A DNA stretch of 11,560 nucleotides, from positions 1 through 11,560 of the forward strand of contig JAUVJB010000084.1 of the NCBI GenBank assembly GCA_030592465.1, given 5' to 3'. Below, piece after piece: positions 1-5,787 of this stretch (the first letter of the stretch is position 1; each line of letters begins with the position of its first letter). Under the pieces are notes generated by a model, which saw only the letters and a program-made list of their open reading frames with translations, was not told the origin of the DNA and did no database searches. Source of the stretch: Bacteroidota bacterium. Its GTDB lineage: Bacteria; Bacteroidota; Bacteroidia; Bacteroidales; B39-G9. A program made the translations under genes and the position numbers.

Positions 1-100
1 GATATAATTCAATATTATAGGGAATTAAGAGATTATGAAGCGCTCCTAAATAACCAATAGCTGATCCAAAAATTAAATATGCTGTTTTTGTTTTTTCCAA
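1..100 (-). CDS. Possible N-terminal fragment of a small membrane protein (partial, leaves window)
   Basis: On the minus strand an open frame runs from about 100 to the left edge with no stop. Reading from a TTG at 98-100, it begins with a short lysine-rich stretch (MEKTKTAY) and then a hydrophobic, glycine-containing stretch (LIFGSAIGYLGALHNLL), which looks like a membrane segment near an N-terminus. No ATG is available in this frame, so the TTG start is a guess. A near-match to the Bacteroidetes -7 box lies at 114-121 (TATATTTC on the minus strand), but no clear -33 box goes with it. A competing short plus-strand frame ends with TAG at 58-60. About 33 codons are too few for a product name, and chance openness in AT-rich DNA is a real alternative. 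Confidence 0.3.
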   Translation of the reverse strand, partial: MEKTKTAYLIFGSAIGYLGALHNLLIPYNIELY

Positions 101-638
101 GTTGACTATTGTAGAAATATATTTTTTAATTAAAAAATAAAAATCATTATTTATTTGGCATATTTTTTTAAATTATAACAATAGCAACTTCTCCTGCATA
201 TTATTAATTAAATGAATAATTTTTTTAATTAAATAATAAAAACACCTTTAAAAAACAAAAACCTACGATAGTTTTTTAACTAAGATTATCTAACTCGACC
301 CTTCCTGATAGGGATTTGTCTTTTAATTTAATATGCAGTCGCCTGTTGACATGCTGAATCAGAGCAGGACATTTGACAAATAAGCTACATCTTATCTCCG
401 TATTGTTTTAAAAATTATATCGTGTAATTTTAGGGTACAACACCCGAACCACAAACCCATTATATAAAAAAACCGCTAAACCAAATTGACTGCCCAATCT
501 GAAATAACGGTTTTTTGGCTTATATGGGTTCGGAGAAAAGATATAAGCAAAAATCTTTATAAATCAGACAGTTAATTTAATTTCACGATACAAAAATAAA
601 CATAATATTTGAATAAAAAAAATTATTTAGTGTTTTTT
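101..638. other. Gene-free stretch with several possible RNA stems
   Basis: I see no convincing coding frame in these roughly 540 bases. The first 200 bases are almost pure A/T. Between 300 and 400 there is a less AT-rich patch with complementary segments: ATTTGTC (314-320) with GACAAAT (375-381), enclosing CCTG (342-345) with CAGG (365-368), followed by ATAAG (380-384) with CTTAT (391-395). A small hairpin GGGT/ACCC lies at 433-445. The strongest structure, at 454-530, is listed separately. This could be the 3' untranslated end of the cassette operon, a small structured RNA, or an intergenic boundary. I cannot choose between these from the sequence. Confidence 0.5.
454..530 (-). terminator. 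Long hairpin with A/T flanks, probable (bidirectional) terminator after the cassette
   Basis: AAAAAACCG (467-475) pairs with CGGTTTTTT (508-516). Outside it, AACCCAT (454-460) pairs with ATGGGTT (524-530), and ATAA can pair with TTAT between the two stems. Inside the loop a small ATTG/CAAT stem is possible. Alternatively CCGAACC (444-450) can pair with GGTTCGG (526-532). The structure lies about 110 bases after the stop of the last cassette gene, and runs of T are present on either strand. It is unusually long for a simple terminator, so a structured RNA or attachment-type site remains possible. Confidence 0.5.
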
Positions 639-1916
639 TTACGTATCAAAAATTCGAGGTTGATGACACACAAAATATTCACCATCAGAAATTTTTTTGT
701 AGCTATTATATTGCATTAATTGCTTAATGAACCACCAATCATGACCATATCCATCCAACCCATTCCAACTTACATTCAAATTTCTTTTATGACAAATAGA
801 TGAAGTTCCTGCAATACCGCAACCTAATTTAACTATTTTTTTTGTAGCTTCTACTTTATTTGTATCTCTGCGCATGGCATAGAGTGTTTCATTGAAATAA
901 ACCCAATCGTTATTATCTAAACCAGCTTTAATGATGCTTAAATGATTTTTGCCATAAAAATCATCATTATCAAGATAAATTATATATTTTCCTGTGGCAT
1001 GTTCGATTCCCTTCTGTCTAACAACTCCGGCAAACAAATTTTGTTTAGGAATTTTTAAGCATTTAATATTTTTATGATGCGAAAATTCCTGATATAATTT
1101 TACTGTTTTATCACAACCATCAGAAATAATAATTAATTCCCAATCTTTATAAGTTTGCGCCAACACACTATTTATGGCACGTCTCATTTTTGCAGGTCTG
1201 TTTTTAGCAGCGTTAAGATAATCACCTAAATAAGAGGGCATAATAATTGAAAATACATATTTATTATTTTCTATCTTATTATAATTAGGTTTTTGAGCAT
1301 AAGTTATATTCATTTGCTCACGCTTAGTGAGTGTTTTAAGCGTTTTATTTTCTAAGTGTGTTACAACGCTGTTATAGGCAAGTAAGTGTTTTATTCCTTC
1401 CTTCCTTATCTGACTAATATAAATATTGTCTGAATACCAAAAATTTACACTTTCATTAAGTTTTCCTATTTTTTTTAATACGCTTTTATGAATTAAAATA
1501 CACCATCCCGCAACCTGATTTCTTATCTCATATCCTATATTTACATCTTGATTAGATTTTTCAAAAGACGAAGGACAAAAAGGAGAGCCTGATAAAGCAT
1601 CATTTTCTTTCATCGCTTTTATTAGCTCTGAAGCCCAATTTTCATGAAAAACTAAGTCGTTATTACAAAAACAAATGTAAGTATGAGTTGCAAATTTTAA
1701 TCCATAATTAATACATTTATTATAATTGAATTTTTCTTCAGTAAAATAAACAACTTTTGCACCGATGTATTTTTGAGATTTATTAAAAGTTTCTACAACA
1801 ATAATATTAAAGTCGTGTTTAGTTTCAGAACTTAAACACGAGCTTATTGCTTCCTGCGTCATCCCTTTTAATGTTTCCGAATTTGAAGCTGATATAATTA
1901 TAACGTCAATTATCAT
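639..1916 (-). CDS. Tandem two-domain GT2-type glycosyltransferase
   Basis: The 425-residue protein carries two GT-A (family 2) domains in a row. The first, about residues 1-205, starts with a short beta strand (DVIIISA) and has NND at 85-87 in place of a classical DXD motif. The second, about residues 220-425, is more canonical: SIIMPSY near 223, SDG at 265-267, LDNDD at 315-319 for binding metal and nucleotide sugar, and GYGHDWW at 389-395 near the acceptor site. Such enzymes transfer a sugar from a nucleotide donor to a glycan or protein acceptor. The weak DXD suggests the first domain may be degenerate or use another metal ligand. There is no membrane segment or signal peptide, so it should act in the cytoplasm. 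It is the last gene of the cassette, starting 11 bases after the sulfotransferase-like gene. Donor and acceptor cannot be inferred. Confidence 0.85.
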   Translation of the reverse strand: MIIDVIIISASNSETLKGMTQEAISSCLSSETKHDFNIIVVETFNKSQKYIGAKVVYFTEEKFNYNKCINYGLKFATHTYICFCNNDLVFHENWASELIKAMKENDALSGSPFCPSSFEKSNQDVNIGYEIRNQVAGWCILIHKSVLKKIGKLNESVNFWYSDNIYISQIRKEGIKHLLAYNSVVTHLENKTLKTLTKREQMNITYAQKPNYNKIENNKYVFSIIMPSYLGDYLNAAKNRPAKMRRAINSVLAQTYKDWELIIISDGCDKTVKLYQEFSHHKNIKCLKIPKQNLFAGVVRQKGIEHATGKYIIYLDNDDFYGKNHLSIIKAGLDNNDWVYFNETLYAMRRDTNKVEATKKIVKLGCGIAGTSSICHKRNLNVSWNGLDGYGHDWWFIKQLMQYNSYKKISDGEYFVCHQPRIFDT

Positions 1917-1927
1917 ATTAATATTTT

Positions 1928-2539
1928 TTAAGTGTATAATAAATTTCCATAAACTTGCTTTTCAATTTTAGCCCAAAATGGGCAATCAATATACATTTGT
2001 TTTATTTCTTTTTCATTAAAATATTTTTCAAATTTATTATAATGACCTTGACCGTAAAAAGCGTTCTTTATTTTTCTTTTTTGATCGTCTAAAATGTTAA
2101 TATATTTTCCGAAAACTGATATAAAGTCTTCGTTTAAATATTCCATTCTAATAAAATCAGTTATCGGTTTATCAAAATAGCTTTTTAAATATTCATCAAT
2201 ATTTCTGCTAATTATTTTATCTTGTGCTTTACCGAACTCTCTATCTAAAATAGTCCCTTTATAATAATTATCTTTTTTATACTCAATATTTGTGCATCTT
2301 TCACTAAACCATAAAAAACTTACAACCCATTCAGGAAGTCTGCGGATATTTAAAATTCTTATATCAGGAACTATTACCCCTTTTTCAGACTTAACTTTAA
2401 AAGTATCGTGCTTTTCATGTTTAAATTCGCTATCTGCATAAACTATATTTTCTTTAAAAAGATTTTCAAATAATCGACCAATTGTTGTTCCTCCTGTTTT
2501 CTGAAAATGCCCCCAGGCAAATTTATTTGTTATTATCAT
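1928..2539 (-). CDS. Sulfotransferase-like protein (PAPS-dependent family)
   Basis: The 203-residue protein has near its N-terminus HFQKTGGTT (residues 11-19), which matches the 5'-phosphosulfate-binding loop of carbohydrate sulfotransferases. It also has NIRRLPEWVVS (64-74), which fits the 3'-phosphate-binding pattern of an arginine followed by a serine about eight residues later. These two motifs define PAPS-dependent sulfotransferases, which move sulfate to sugars or proteins. At 203 residues it is compact, and its C-terminal half is diverged. No signal peptide is visible, so it probably works in the cytoplasm. Its ATG overlaps the panD stop in an ATGA, so the two genes are probably translationally coupled. 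In a glycosyltransferase cassette, sulfation of the glycan is the natural reading. The acceptor is unknown, and inactive or altered chemistry cannot be excluded. Confidence 0.7.
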   Translation of the reverse strand: MIITNKFAWGHFQKTGGTTIGRLFENLFKENIVYADSEFKHEKHDTFKVKSEKGVIVPDIRILNIRRLPEWVVSFLWFSERCTNIEYKKDNYYKGTILDREFGKAQDKIISRNIDEYLKSYFDKPITDFIRMEYLNEDFISVFGKYINILDDQKRKIKNAFYGQGHYNKFEKYFNEKEIKQMYIDCPFWAKIEKQVYGNLLYT

Positions 2540-2949
2540 GGCTTATGGATTATTGGTTTTAATTTTTTAATTACTGGATCTTTTTCTTTAATTACTCTGT
2601 TGTCAAAATTTGTCTTGACAATTCGTGGCTGATGGTTTCCTGCATTGTGAGTAAATCTGGCATCTATATCAATTACAGCATAAGATAAAACGTGAATTTC
2701 ATCACCTTTTTTAAAATGTAGTGCAGCCCCTCCATTCAAACAGACCTCCCCCGAACCTTTACGACCCGCAATTACATAAGTTGTAATTCTATGGTCATTA
2801 CTGCAACCATTAATATCTACTTTTTCAAATGGAAATAAAGCAGCAGCTTGCATTAAATCGGGGTCAAGTGTTATACTACCTTCGTAATTTACTTGAGCAT
2901 CAGTTACTCTTACTTTAGCTAATTTTGATTTTAAAATTTCTATTTGCAT
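2536..2949 (-). CDS. panD: Aspartate 1-decarboxylase (pyruvoyl-dependent PanD)
   Basis: PanD converts L-aspartate to beta-alanine plus CO2, supplying beta-alanine for pantothenate and coenzyme A. The 137-residue length is close to the usual 115-140. The key positions line up with E. coli numbering: Lys9, Tyr22, the self-cleavage site Gly24-Ser25 inside YEGS (Ser25 would become the pyruvoyl group), Arg54, Thr57, Tyr58, and the NG motif at 72-73 (here NGGAA instead of NGAAA). It is therefore predicted to be active and able to self-process, forming a cytoplasmic tetramer. Only the lysine-rich C-terminal tail after about residue 112 looks non-standard. No other pantothenate gene is nearby; its neighbours are an ATP-grasp-like protein and a sulfotransferase, so a use other than vitamin synthesis is possible. 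The start codon lies inside an 11-bp hairpin (2944-2968), and the stop overlaps the next start. Confidence 0.93.
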   Translation of the reverse strand: MQIEILKSKLAKVRVTDAQVNYEGSITLDPDLMQAAALFPFEKVDINGCSNDHRITTYVIAGRKGSGEVCLNGGAALHFKKGDEIHVLSYAVIDIDARFTHNAGNHQPRIVKTNFDNRVIKEKDPVIKKLKPIIHKP

Positions 2950-2968
2950 AATAAAAATTATTATGCAA
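2944..2968 (-). promoter_or_regulatory. Perfect 11-bp hairpin sequestering the panD start codon
   Basis: TTGCATAATAA and TTATTATGCAA form an 11-bp perfect inverted repeat with a 3-base loop. The panD ATG (2947-2949) sits in the 3' arm of the RNA hairpin on the minus strand. If the hairpin forms, it would hide the start codon from free ribosomes. This is the widest gap (about 40 bases) between the ATP-grasp gene and the end of the cassette, so the hairpin could tune panD output separately from the upstream coupled genes. The stem is AT-rich and only moderately stable, so the effect is inferred. Confidence 0.5.
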
Positions 2969-2990
2969 TTTTATAACGGGATTGCCACCC

Positions 2991-3761
2991 TTAACTTTTT
3001 AACATTTTTTTCAATGATTCACTATATTTTTTAATTACTTGTTCGGGATTTTCTATTGTTTTAAATAAAGAATTACCGGGAGTTTTTCCAGCATCAGTTA
3101 TATAAATCTTGCCATCACAATTGTCCCGCAATATATCCAACTCTCCATATTCTAATTTAATTTGTTTGGCAAATTCTTTTACTTTTATAATTTCATCTGC
3201 CGTTAAATAATCTTCCGTATTAACTATTTCACATTTAACACAATTATCCGCAACGATAAATTTAGGAATTTTGTATTTAATTATCAAAAATGGAATTTTG
3301 TCTTTAAATACAGGAACTCTAATATCGTGTAATAAATAAGTATTATCGTGTTTTATAGGTGTTCTTGTATCAATTAATTTCTGATAAATATATCCTTTTT
3401 CTTTTTCTTCTGTTGATTTTACAATTATTCCATCATGTTGTCCTTGCTGGTTTGATTTTTTTAAACAATTTACATTTGAATTATCTACAAACGTACTATA
3501 ACCTAACACTTCTTTGTGTATTTCGTTTATAAATATTTTGCTCAAATCAAAACAATCACAATTTACAGTTTTCCTTCCCTGTGCTTTTAATTCATTTAGT
3601 TTGCCATTTGGAGCGTGTCGTCCTGCAAATTGCCATAGGAAAGCAACATCCCAATCATCCTGCCAATTATAAGTATACCCCCATCCTAAATAGTCAATCA
3701 TGTTGCCTATTTTATAGCCCTTACCTTCGATTCCGTTTTGTGGACAAAATAGTATTTTCAT
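2991..3761 (-). CDS. ATP-grasp-like ligase family protein
   Basis: The 256-residue protein has a C-terminal segment typical of ATP-grasp enzymes: GELDILRDN (206-214), then GKIYITDAGKTPGNS (217-231). In this pattern the acidic residues E207, D209 and D223 and N230 would bind magnesium and ATP. IYQKLI (125-130) resembles the adenine-contacting hinge, and HDIRVPVF (145-152) a basic strand of the grasp fold. The N-terminal third (MKILFCPQNG..., LGWGYTY) is a small alpha/beta region. ATP-grasp enzymes usually join a carboxylate, via an acyl-phosphate, to an amine or thiol. The substrate is not identifiable. The start overlaps the stop of the ClpP-like gene by 4 nt, and panD follows 41 bases downstream. 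Some proteins with this fold are kinases or have lost activity, so ligase function is likely rather than certain. Confidence 0.65.
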   Translation of the reverse strand: MKILFCPQNGIEGKGYKIGNMIDYLGWGYTYNWQDDWDVAFLWQFAGRHAPNGKLNELKAQGRKTVNCDCFDLSKIFINEIHKEVLGYSTFVDNSNVNCLKKSNQQGQHDGIIVKSTEEKEKGYIYQKLIDTRTPIKHDNTYLLHDIRVPVFKDKIPFLIIKYKIPKFIVADNCVKCEIVNTEDYLTADEIIKVKEFAKQIKLEYGELDILRDNCDGKIYITDAGKTPGNSLFKTIENPEQVIKKYSESLKKMLKS

Positions 3762-4273
3762 GTCTTTATTTGATTATTCAACAATTCCCGAAGTCTATTA
3801 TAATTCAAATACACATCTTCGCCTTTTTTCAATCTACTTAATTCATCTTCTGATATTCCTAATGTCTTATAAAAAATTAAATCATTTTTTTGTATTTCCT
3901 CAAGATTTTCTAAAAAAAAGCTATCGCTACTATTTTTATTTTTGATTCTTACAGCATCTACATCTCTTGTAGCGTAATGTATTATTCCAAAAGTACCAAA
4001 AATAATATCTCTTTCACAATTTAATTTAAAAAAAATATTAAAAGCAGATGAGGTTATGTCCCATATAGCATAAACCTTAACTGAATATTTATTTCTACTA
4101 TCTACCTCGTTAATATAATTAATCAAAAGCTCTCCATATATTGCCTCTCCTCCAATGGATTCAAAATAAATAACAAAATGCTGTTCGCCTTTTTCTATTT
4201 TTTCTTCCATCAAATCTATAAAATCCGAAATTGTTTTTTGATTTATTTCATTACAAAATAATAGTGTTCTCAT
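3758..4273 (-). CDS. ClpP/SppA-fold serine protease-like protein
   Basis: The 171-residue protein resembles the ClpP/crotonase fold. It has FVIYFESIGGEA (33-44), in the position of the ClpP strand and oxyanion loop that usually reads INSPGG. WDITSSAFNIFF (71-82) supplies a candidate nucleophile Ser75 or Ser76, GIIHYAT (96-102) supplies His99, and GEDVYLN (151-157) supplies Asp153. The order and spacing of Ser, His and Asp match a ClpP catalytic triad. ClpP-like enzymes in phages are often prohead proteases, but those normally lie just before the capsid gene. This one lies inside the glycosylation cassette, coupled by 4-nt overlaps to the methyltransferase-like gene before it and the ATP-grasp gene after it. 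The flanking Gly and Met residues of the usual ClpP serine motif are replaced, so the activity could be altered. No signal peptide is seen. Confidence 0.65.
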   Translation of the reverse strand: MRTLLFCNEINQKTISDFIDLMEEKIEKGEQHFVIYFESIGGEAIYGELLINYINEVDSRNKYSVKVYAIWDITSSAFNIFFKLNCERDIIFGTFGIIHYATRDVDAVRIKNKNSSDSFFLENLEEIQKNDLIFYKTLGISEDELSRLKKGEDVYLNYNRLRELLNNQIKT

Positions 4274-4803
4274 GTTTTATAATGCCTTAATTTTCTAATC
4301 TGTTTAATTAATTTATAATTTCCTAAATACTTATCACAATAAGCCTTTTCAATTTCTCTTTCACAATCGTGTACAAAGATATGAGTGTTGCAATTTCTAC
4401 TTGCCAACATAGAAGCCATATAAATACTTTGCATACGTCCATTTACATTACCAACTGGAGCATCAACAAAAATAATATTCCATGCAATATCTTTAATCCC
4501 AAAAGGCAGCTCCATTTTTAATTGTTCTGGTTTATCTAATAAATCCCTCCATTGTTGAGACCTTGCCGTATAATCTACTTTTAGAATATCGTAGTCCTTT
4601 TTTTTAAAATTATCAATCCAATTTTGATTATGTTCTAAAAATGTAGTTTTGCCTTTATTTACAGAAACCCAAATCTTTGTGTCAGCACCGCAACCAAATA
4701 CAAGCATGTTGTATTTCTTCCCTGTAACGAAATTAATCATATACAATATTTCCTCTTTGCAAAGTTGTGTATAATCGGTTTCTTTTATATAATCGTCAAT
4801 CAT
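4270..4803 (-). CDS. DUF579/IRX15-GXM-like polysaccharide O-methyltransferase
   Basis: The 177-residue protein shows the landmarks of the SAM-dependent family that includes plant glucuronoxylan 4-O-methyltransferases: NMLVFGCGADTKIW (32-45) as the SAM-binding glycine loop, FLEHN (55-59) as the acidic strand-2 end, IIFVDAPVG (110-118), GRMQSIYMA (122-130), and IFVHDCERE (142-150). The family methylates hydroxyls of sugar residues, most often uronic acids. It is close to the minimum size for a complete domain and has no plant-type membrane anchor, so it should be cytoplasmic. Its stop overlaps the start of the ClpP-like gene, and a 27-residue membrane-peptide ORF lies just upstream. In this cassette it would cap or decorate a glycan built by the neighbouring glycosyltransferases. 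Confidence in the family is good; the exact substrate is unknown. Confidence 0.75.
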   Translation of the reverse strand: MIDDYIKETDYTQLCKEEILYMINFVTGKKYNMLVFGCGADTKIWVSVNKGKTTFLEHNQNWIDNFKKKDYDILKVDYTARSQQWRDLLDKPEQLKMELPFGIKDIAWNIIFVDAPVGNVNGRMQSIYMASMLASRNCNTHIFVHDCEREIEKAYCDKYLGNYKLIKQIRKLRHYKT

Positions 4804-4806
4804 TTC

Positions 4807-4890
4807 TTATTTTATTAGATAAATTGATAATTTCATTATAATGTAGATAAAAATAAGAATACCAAAAATATTAATAATAATATTATTCAT
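4807..4890 (-). CDS. 27-residue putative single-pass membrane peptide
   Basis: Minus-strand ATG at 4890, stop TAA at 4807-4809. The translation begins MNNIIINIFGILIFIYIIMK and ends in a short tail with a lysine. About 18 consecutive residues are hydrophobic, enough for one membrane helix. It fits tightly between the GT2 gene, whose TGA ends two bases before this ATG, and the methyltransferase gene, whose ATG comes three bases after this stop. That packing is the main argument that it is translated. AT-rich DNA readily produces Ile/Leu/Asn-rich chance ORFs, so this remains uncertain. A possible role is to anchor or tune a cassette enzyme at the membrane. Confidence 0.45.
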   Translation of the reverse strand: MNNIIINIFGILIFIYIIMKLSIYLIK

Positions 4891-4891
4891 A

Positions 4892-5548
4892 TCAGCCTCT
4901 CCAATTTTGATTACTTGTACAAGTTCGACCTCCGCCGATATGTTTAACATATCCATCAGTCAGCCATGCGGTTCTAAAGCCCTTATCAACATAATACTGA
5001 CCAATCTCACACTCCTTGCCGATTTCTGTATAGGGTTTGTCATAATCACTCATGCGTGCCAGATGTGGATTAAAACTAAAGCCACTCATACCTCTTTGAA
5101 GCTCGACCAACCTATATTTAACTCCATTAACTTCATGTATTTCTTCCTCAAAATTATGTCCAACCCCATCACTTTTAGGACGTATCCAAACTTGCATAAT
5201 CTTAGGCTTGGCTTCTAAAATAGTCATTGACTTTTCAATAAAACCCTCTTTTGTAAATCCCCAATCATCTTCGCAGTGAAAGACGTAAGGAGTTTTTACA
5301 TGGCTCATTAATATATCAATAGATTTTGCTTGTCCTATTTTACTGCCTTTTAATACAAATGTTGTAATTCTTAAATTATTTTTTATAATTAAATGACTTA
5401 TTTCTTCAGGGGTTATGAGATTGGAATCGTCCCTGATAATATATTCTTTAATAGGGTAAGTGTTAAATTTATTAAAACTAATTAAAGTTTTTTCTAATAA
5501 ATCTAATCTATTACAACTTGTTATGATTAATGTTACTTCTTTTTTCAT
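4892..5548 (-). CDS. GT2-type glycosyltransferase with EDDW motif
   Basis: The 218-residue protein is a single GT-A domain. It opens with VTLIITSCNR (5-14), the typical first strand of family 2 enzymes, followed by IIRDDS (37-42). The metal- and sugar-binding motif is CEDDW (92-96). The C-terminal half has RGMSGFSFNP (152-161) and a conserved-looking E182 in CEIGQYY. Near the end, VKHIGGGRT (201-209) may supply a metal-binding histidine. It has no membrane helices and is predicted to act in the cytoplasm on an unknown acceptor. Its start is preceded by the 56-residue small ORF, whose 3' end overlaps it by 38 bases in another frame, and its stop is followed at once by the 27-residue membrane peptide. 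It is short compared with many GT2 enzymes but similar to compact ones found in phages. Confidence 0.85.
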   Translation of the reverse strand: MKKEVTLIITSCNRLDLLEKTLISFNKFNTYPIKEYIIRDDSNLITPEEISHLIIKNNLRITTFVLKGSKIGQAKSIDILMSHVKTPYVFHCEDDWGFTKEGFIEKSMTILEAKPKIMQVWIRPKSDGVGHNFEEEIHEVNGVKYRLVELQRGMSGFSFNPHLARMSDYDKPYTEIGKECEIGQYYVDKGFRTAWLTDGYVKHIGGGRTCTSNQNWRG

Positions 5549-5681
5549 ATGGTTTTATTAAATTTTCTTCTATTACTATTTTTTTTAATAGTTCTATATT
5601 TAATATAATTTTTTCTATTTCAAATTTAATATTAATAACTGATAATGCGATGTTAGTTGTTATTGTTTTATGTTTTAGCAT
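5511..5681 (-). CDS. 56-residue small hypothetical protein
   Basis: Minus-strand ATG at 5679-5681, TAA at 5511-5513. The product starts MLKHKTITTNIALSVINIKF and continues with an amphipathic, Ile/Glu/Lys-rich helix (EIEKIILNIELLKKIVIEEN), ending in a basic tail. It overlaps the 39-residue ORF by 14 bases upstream and the GT2 gene by 38 bases downstream, in different frames. The first codons come from a 27-base sequence repeated exactly at 6779-6805. The heptad-like helix suggests a dimerising or partner-binding peptide. I recognise no family. Without this ORF, 5549-5667 would be an unexplained gap in an otherwise tightly packed operon, which mildly favours its being real. Confidence 0.45.
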   Translation of the reverse strand: MLKHKTITTNIALSVINIKFEIEKIILNIELLKKIVIEENLIKPYEKRSNINHNKL

Positions 5682-5683
5682 TT
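5657..5683. repeat. 27-bp exact direct repeat, copy 1
   Basis: These 27 bases are identical to 6779-6805. On the minus strand the copy encodes the last five residues and stop of the 39-residue ORF in one frame, and the ATG and first eight codons (MLKHKTIT) of the 56-residue ORF in another. It therefore carries a complete stop/start junction. Nothing outside the 27 bases matches, which suggests a short duplication or a shared translational-coupling module. Confidence 0.9.
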
Positions 5684-5787
5684 CTTTGTTTTGTTTGCTT
5701 TAACCAATCATTAAACATTTTTTCACTATTATTATAATTTTCTGCAAAATTAATTACATCTTCTATTTCTGTCTTGTTTTTTTTCAT
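5668..5787 (-). CDS. 39-residue small hypothetical protein
   Basis: Minus-strand ATG at 5785-5787, TAA at 5668-5670. The product starts MKKNKTEIEDVINFAENYNN and ends WLKQTKQRNAKT. It is hydrophilic, probably helical, with a basic C-terminus. The start shares one base with the stop of the preceding glycosyltransferase gene (TAATG), a classic coupled junction that supports translation. The end overlaps the next small ORF by 14 bases, within the 27-bp repeat. No family is recognised. Confidence 0.5.
   Translation of the reverse strand: MKKNKTEIEDVINFAENYNNSEKMFNDWLKQTKQRNAKT

Noticed and set aside
1..60. Plus-strand frame ending with TAG at 58-60 (C-terminal sequence DIIQYYRELRDYEALLNNQ)
   Set aside because: Its helical composition looks protein-like, but only 19 codons are visible, all other genes are on the minus strand, and a longer opposite frame competes; it cannot be decided here.
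520..540. tRNA-like T-loop (GGGTTCGGAG) near 525
   Set aside because: No matching acceptor, D or anticodon arms can be built around it; the bases are better explained by the long hairpin.
3581..3841. Plus-strand open frames opposite the ATP-grasp and ClpP-like genes (3581-3841 and 3760-3945)
   Set aside because: They lie antisense to well-supported coupled genes, have Ser/Phe/His-rich unstructured translations, and fit no neighbouring gene order.
4907..5218. Plus-strand open frame of 103 codons opposite the GT2 gene
   Set aside because: The opposite frame encodes clear GT2 motifs (CEDDW); this one is a shadow without recognisable features.
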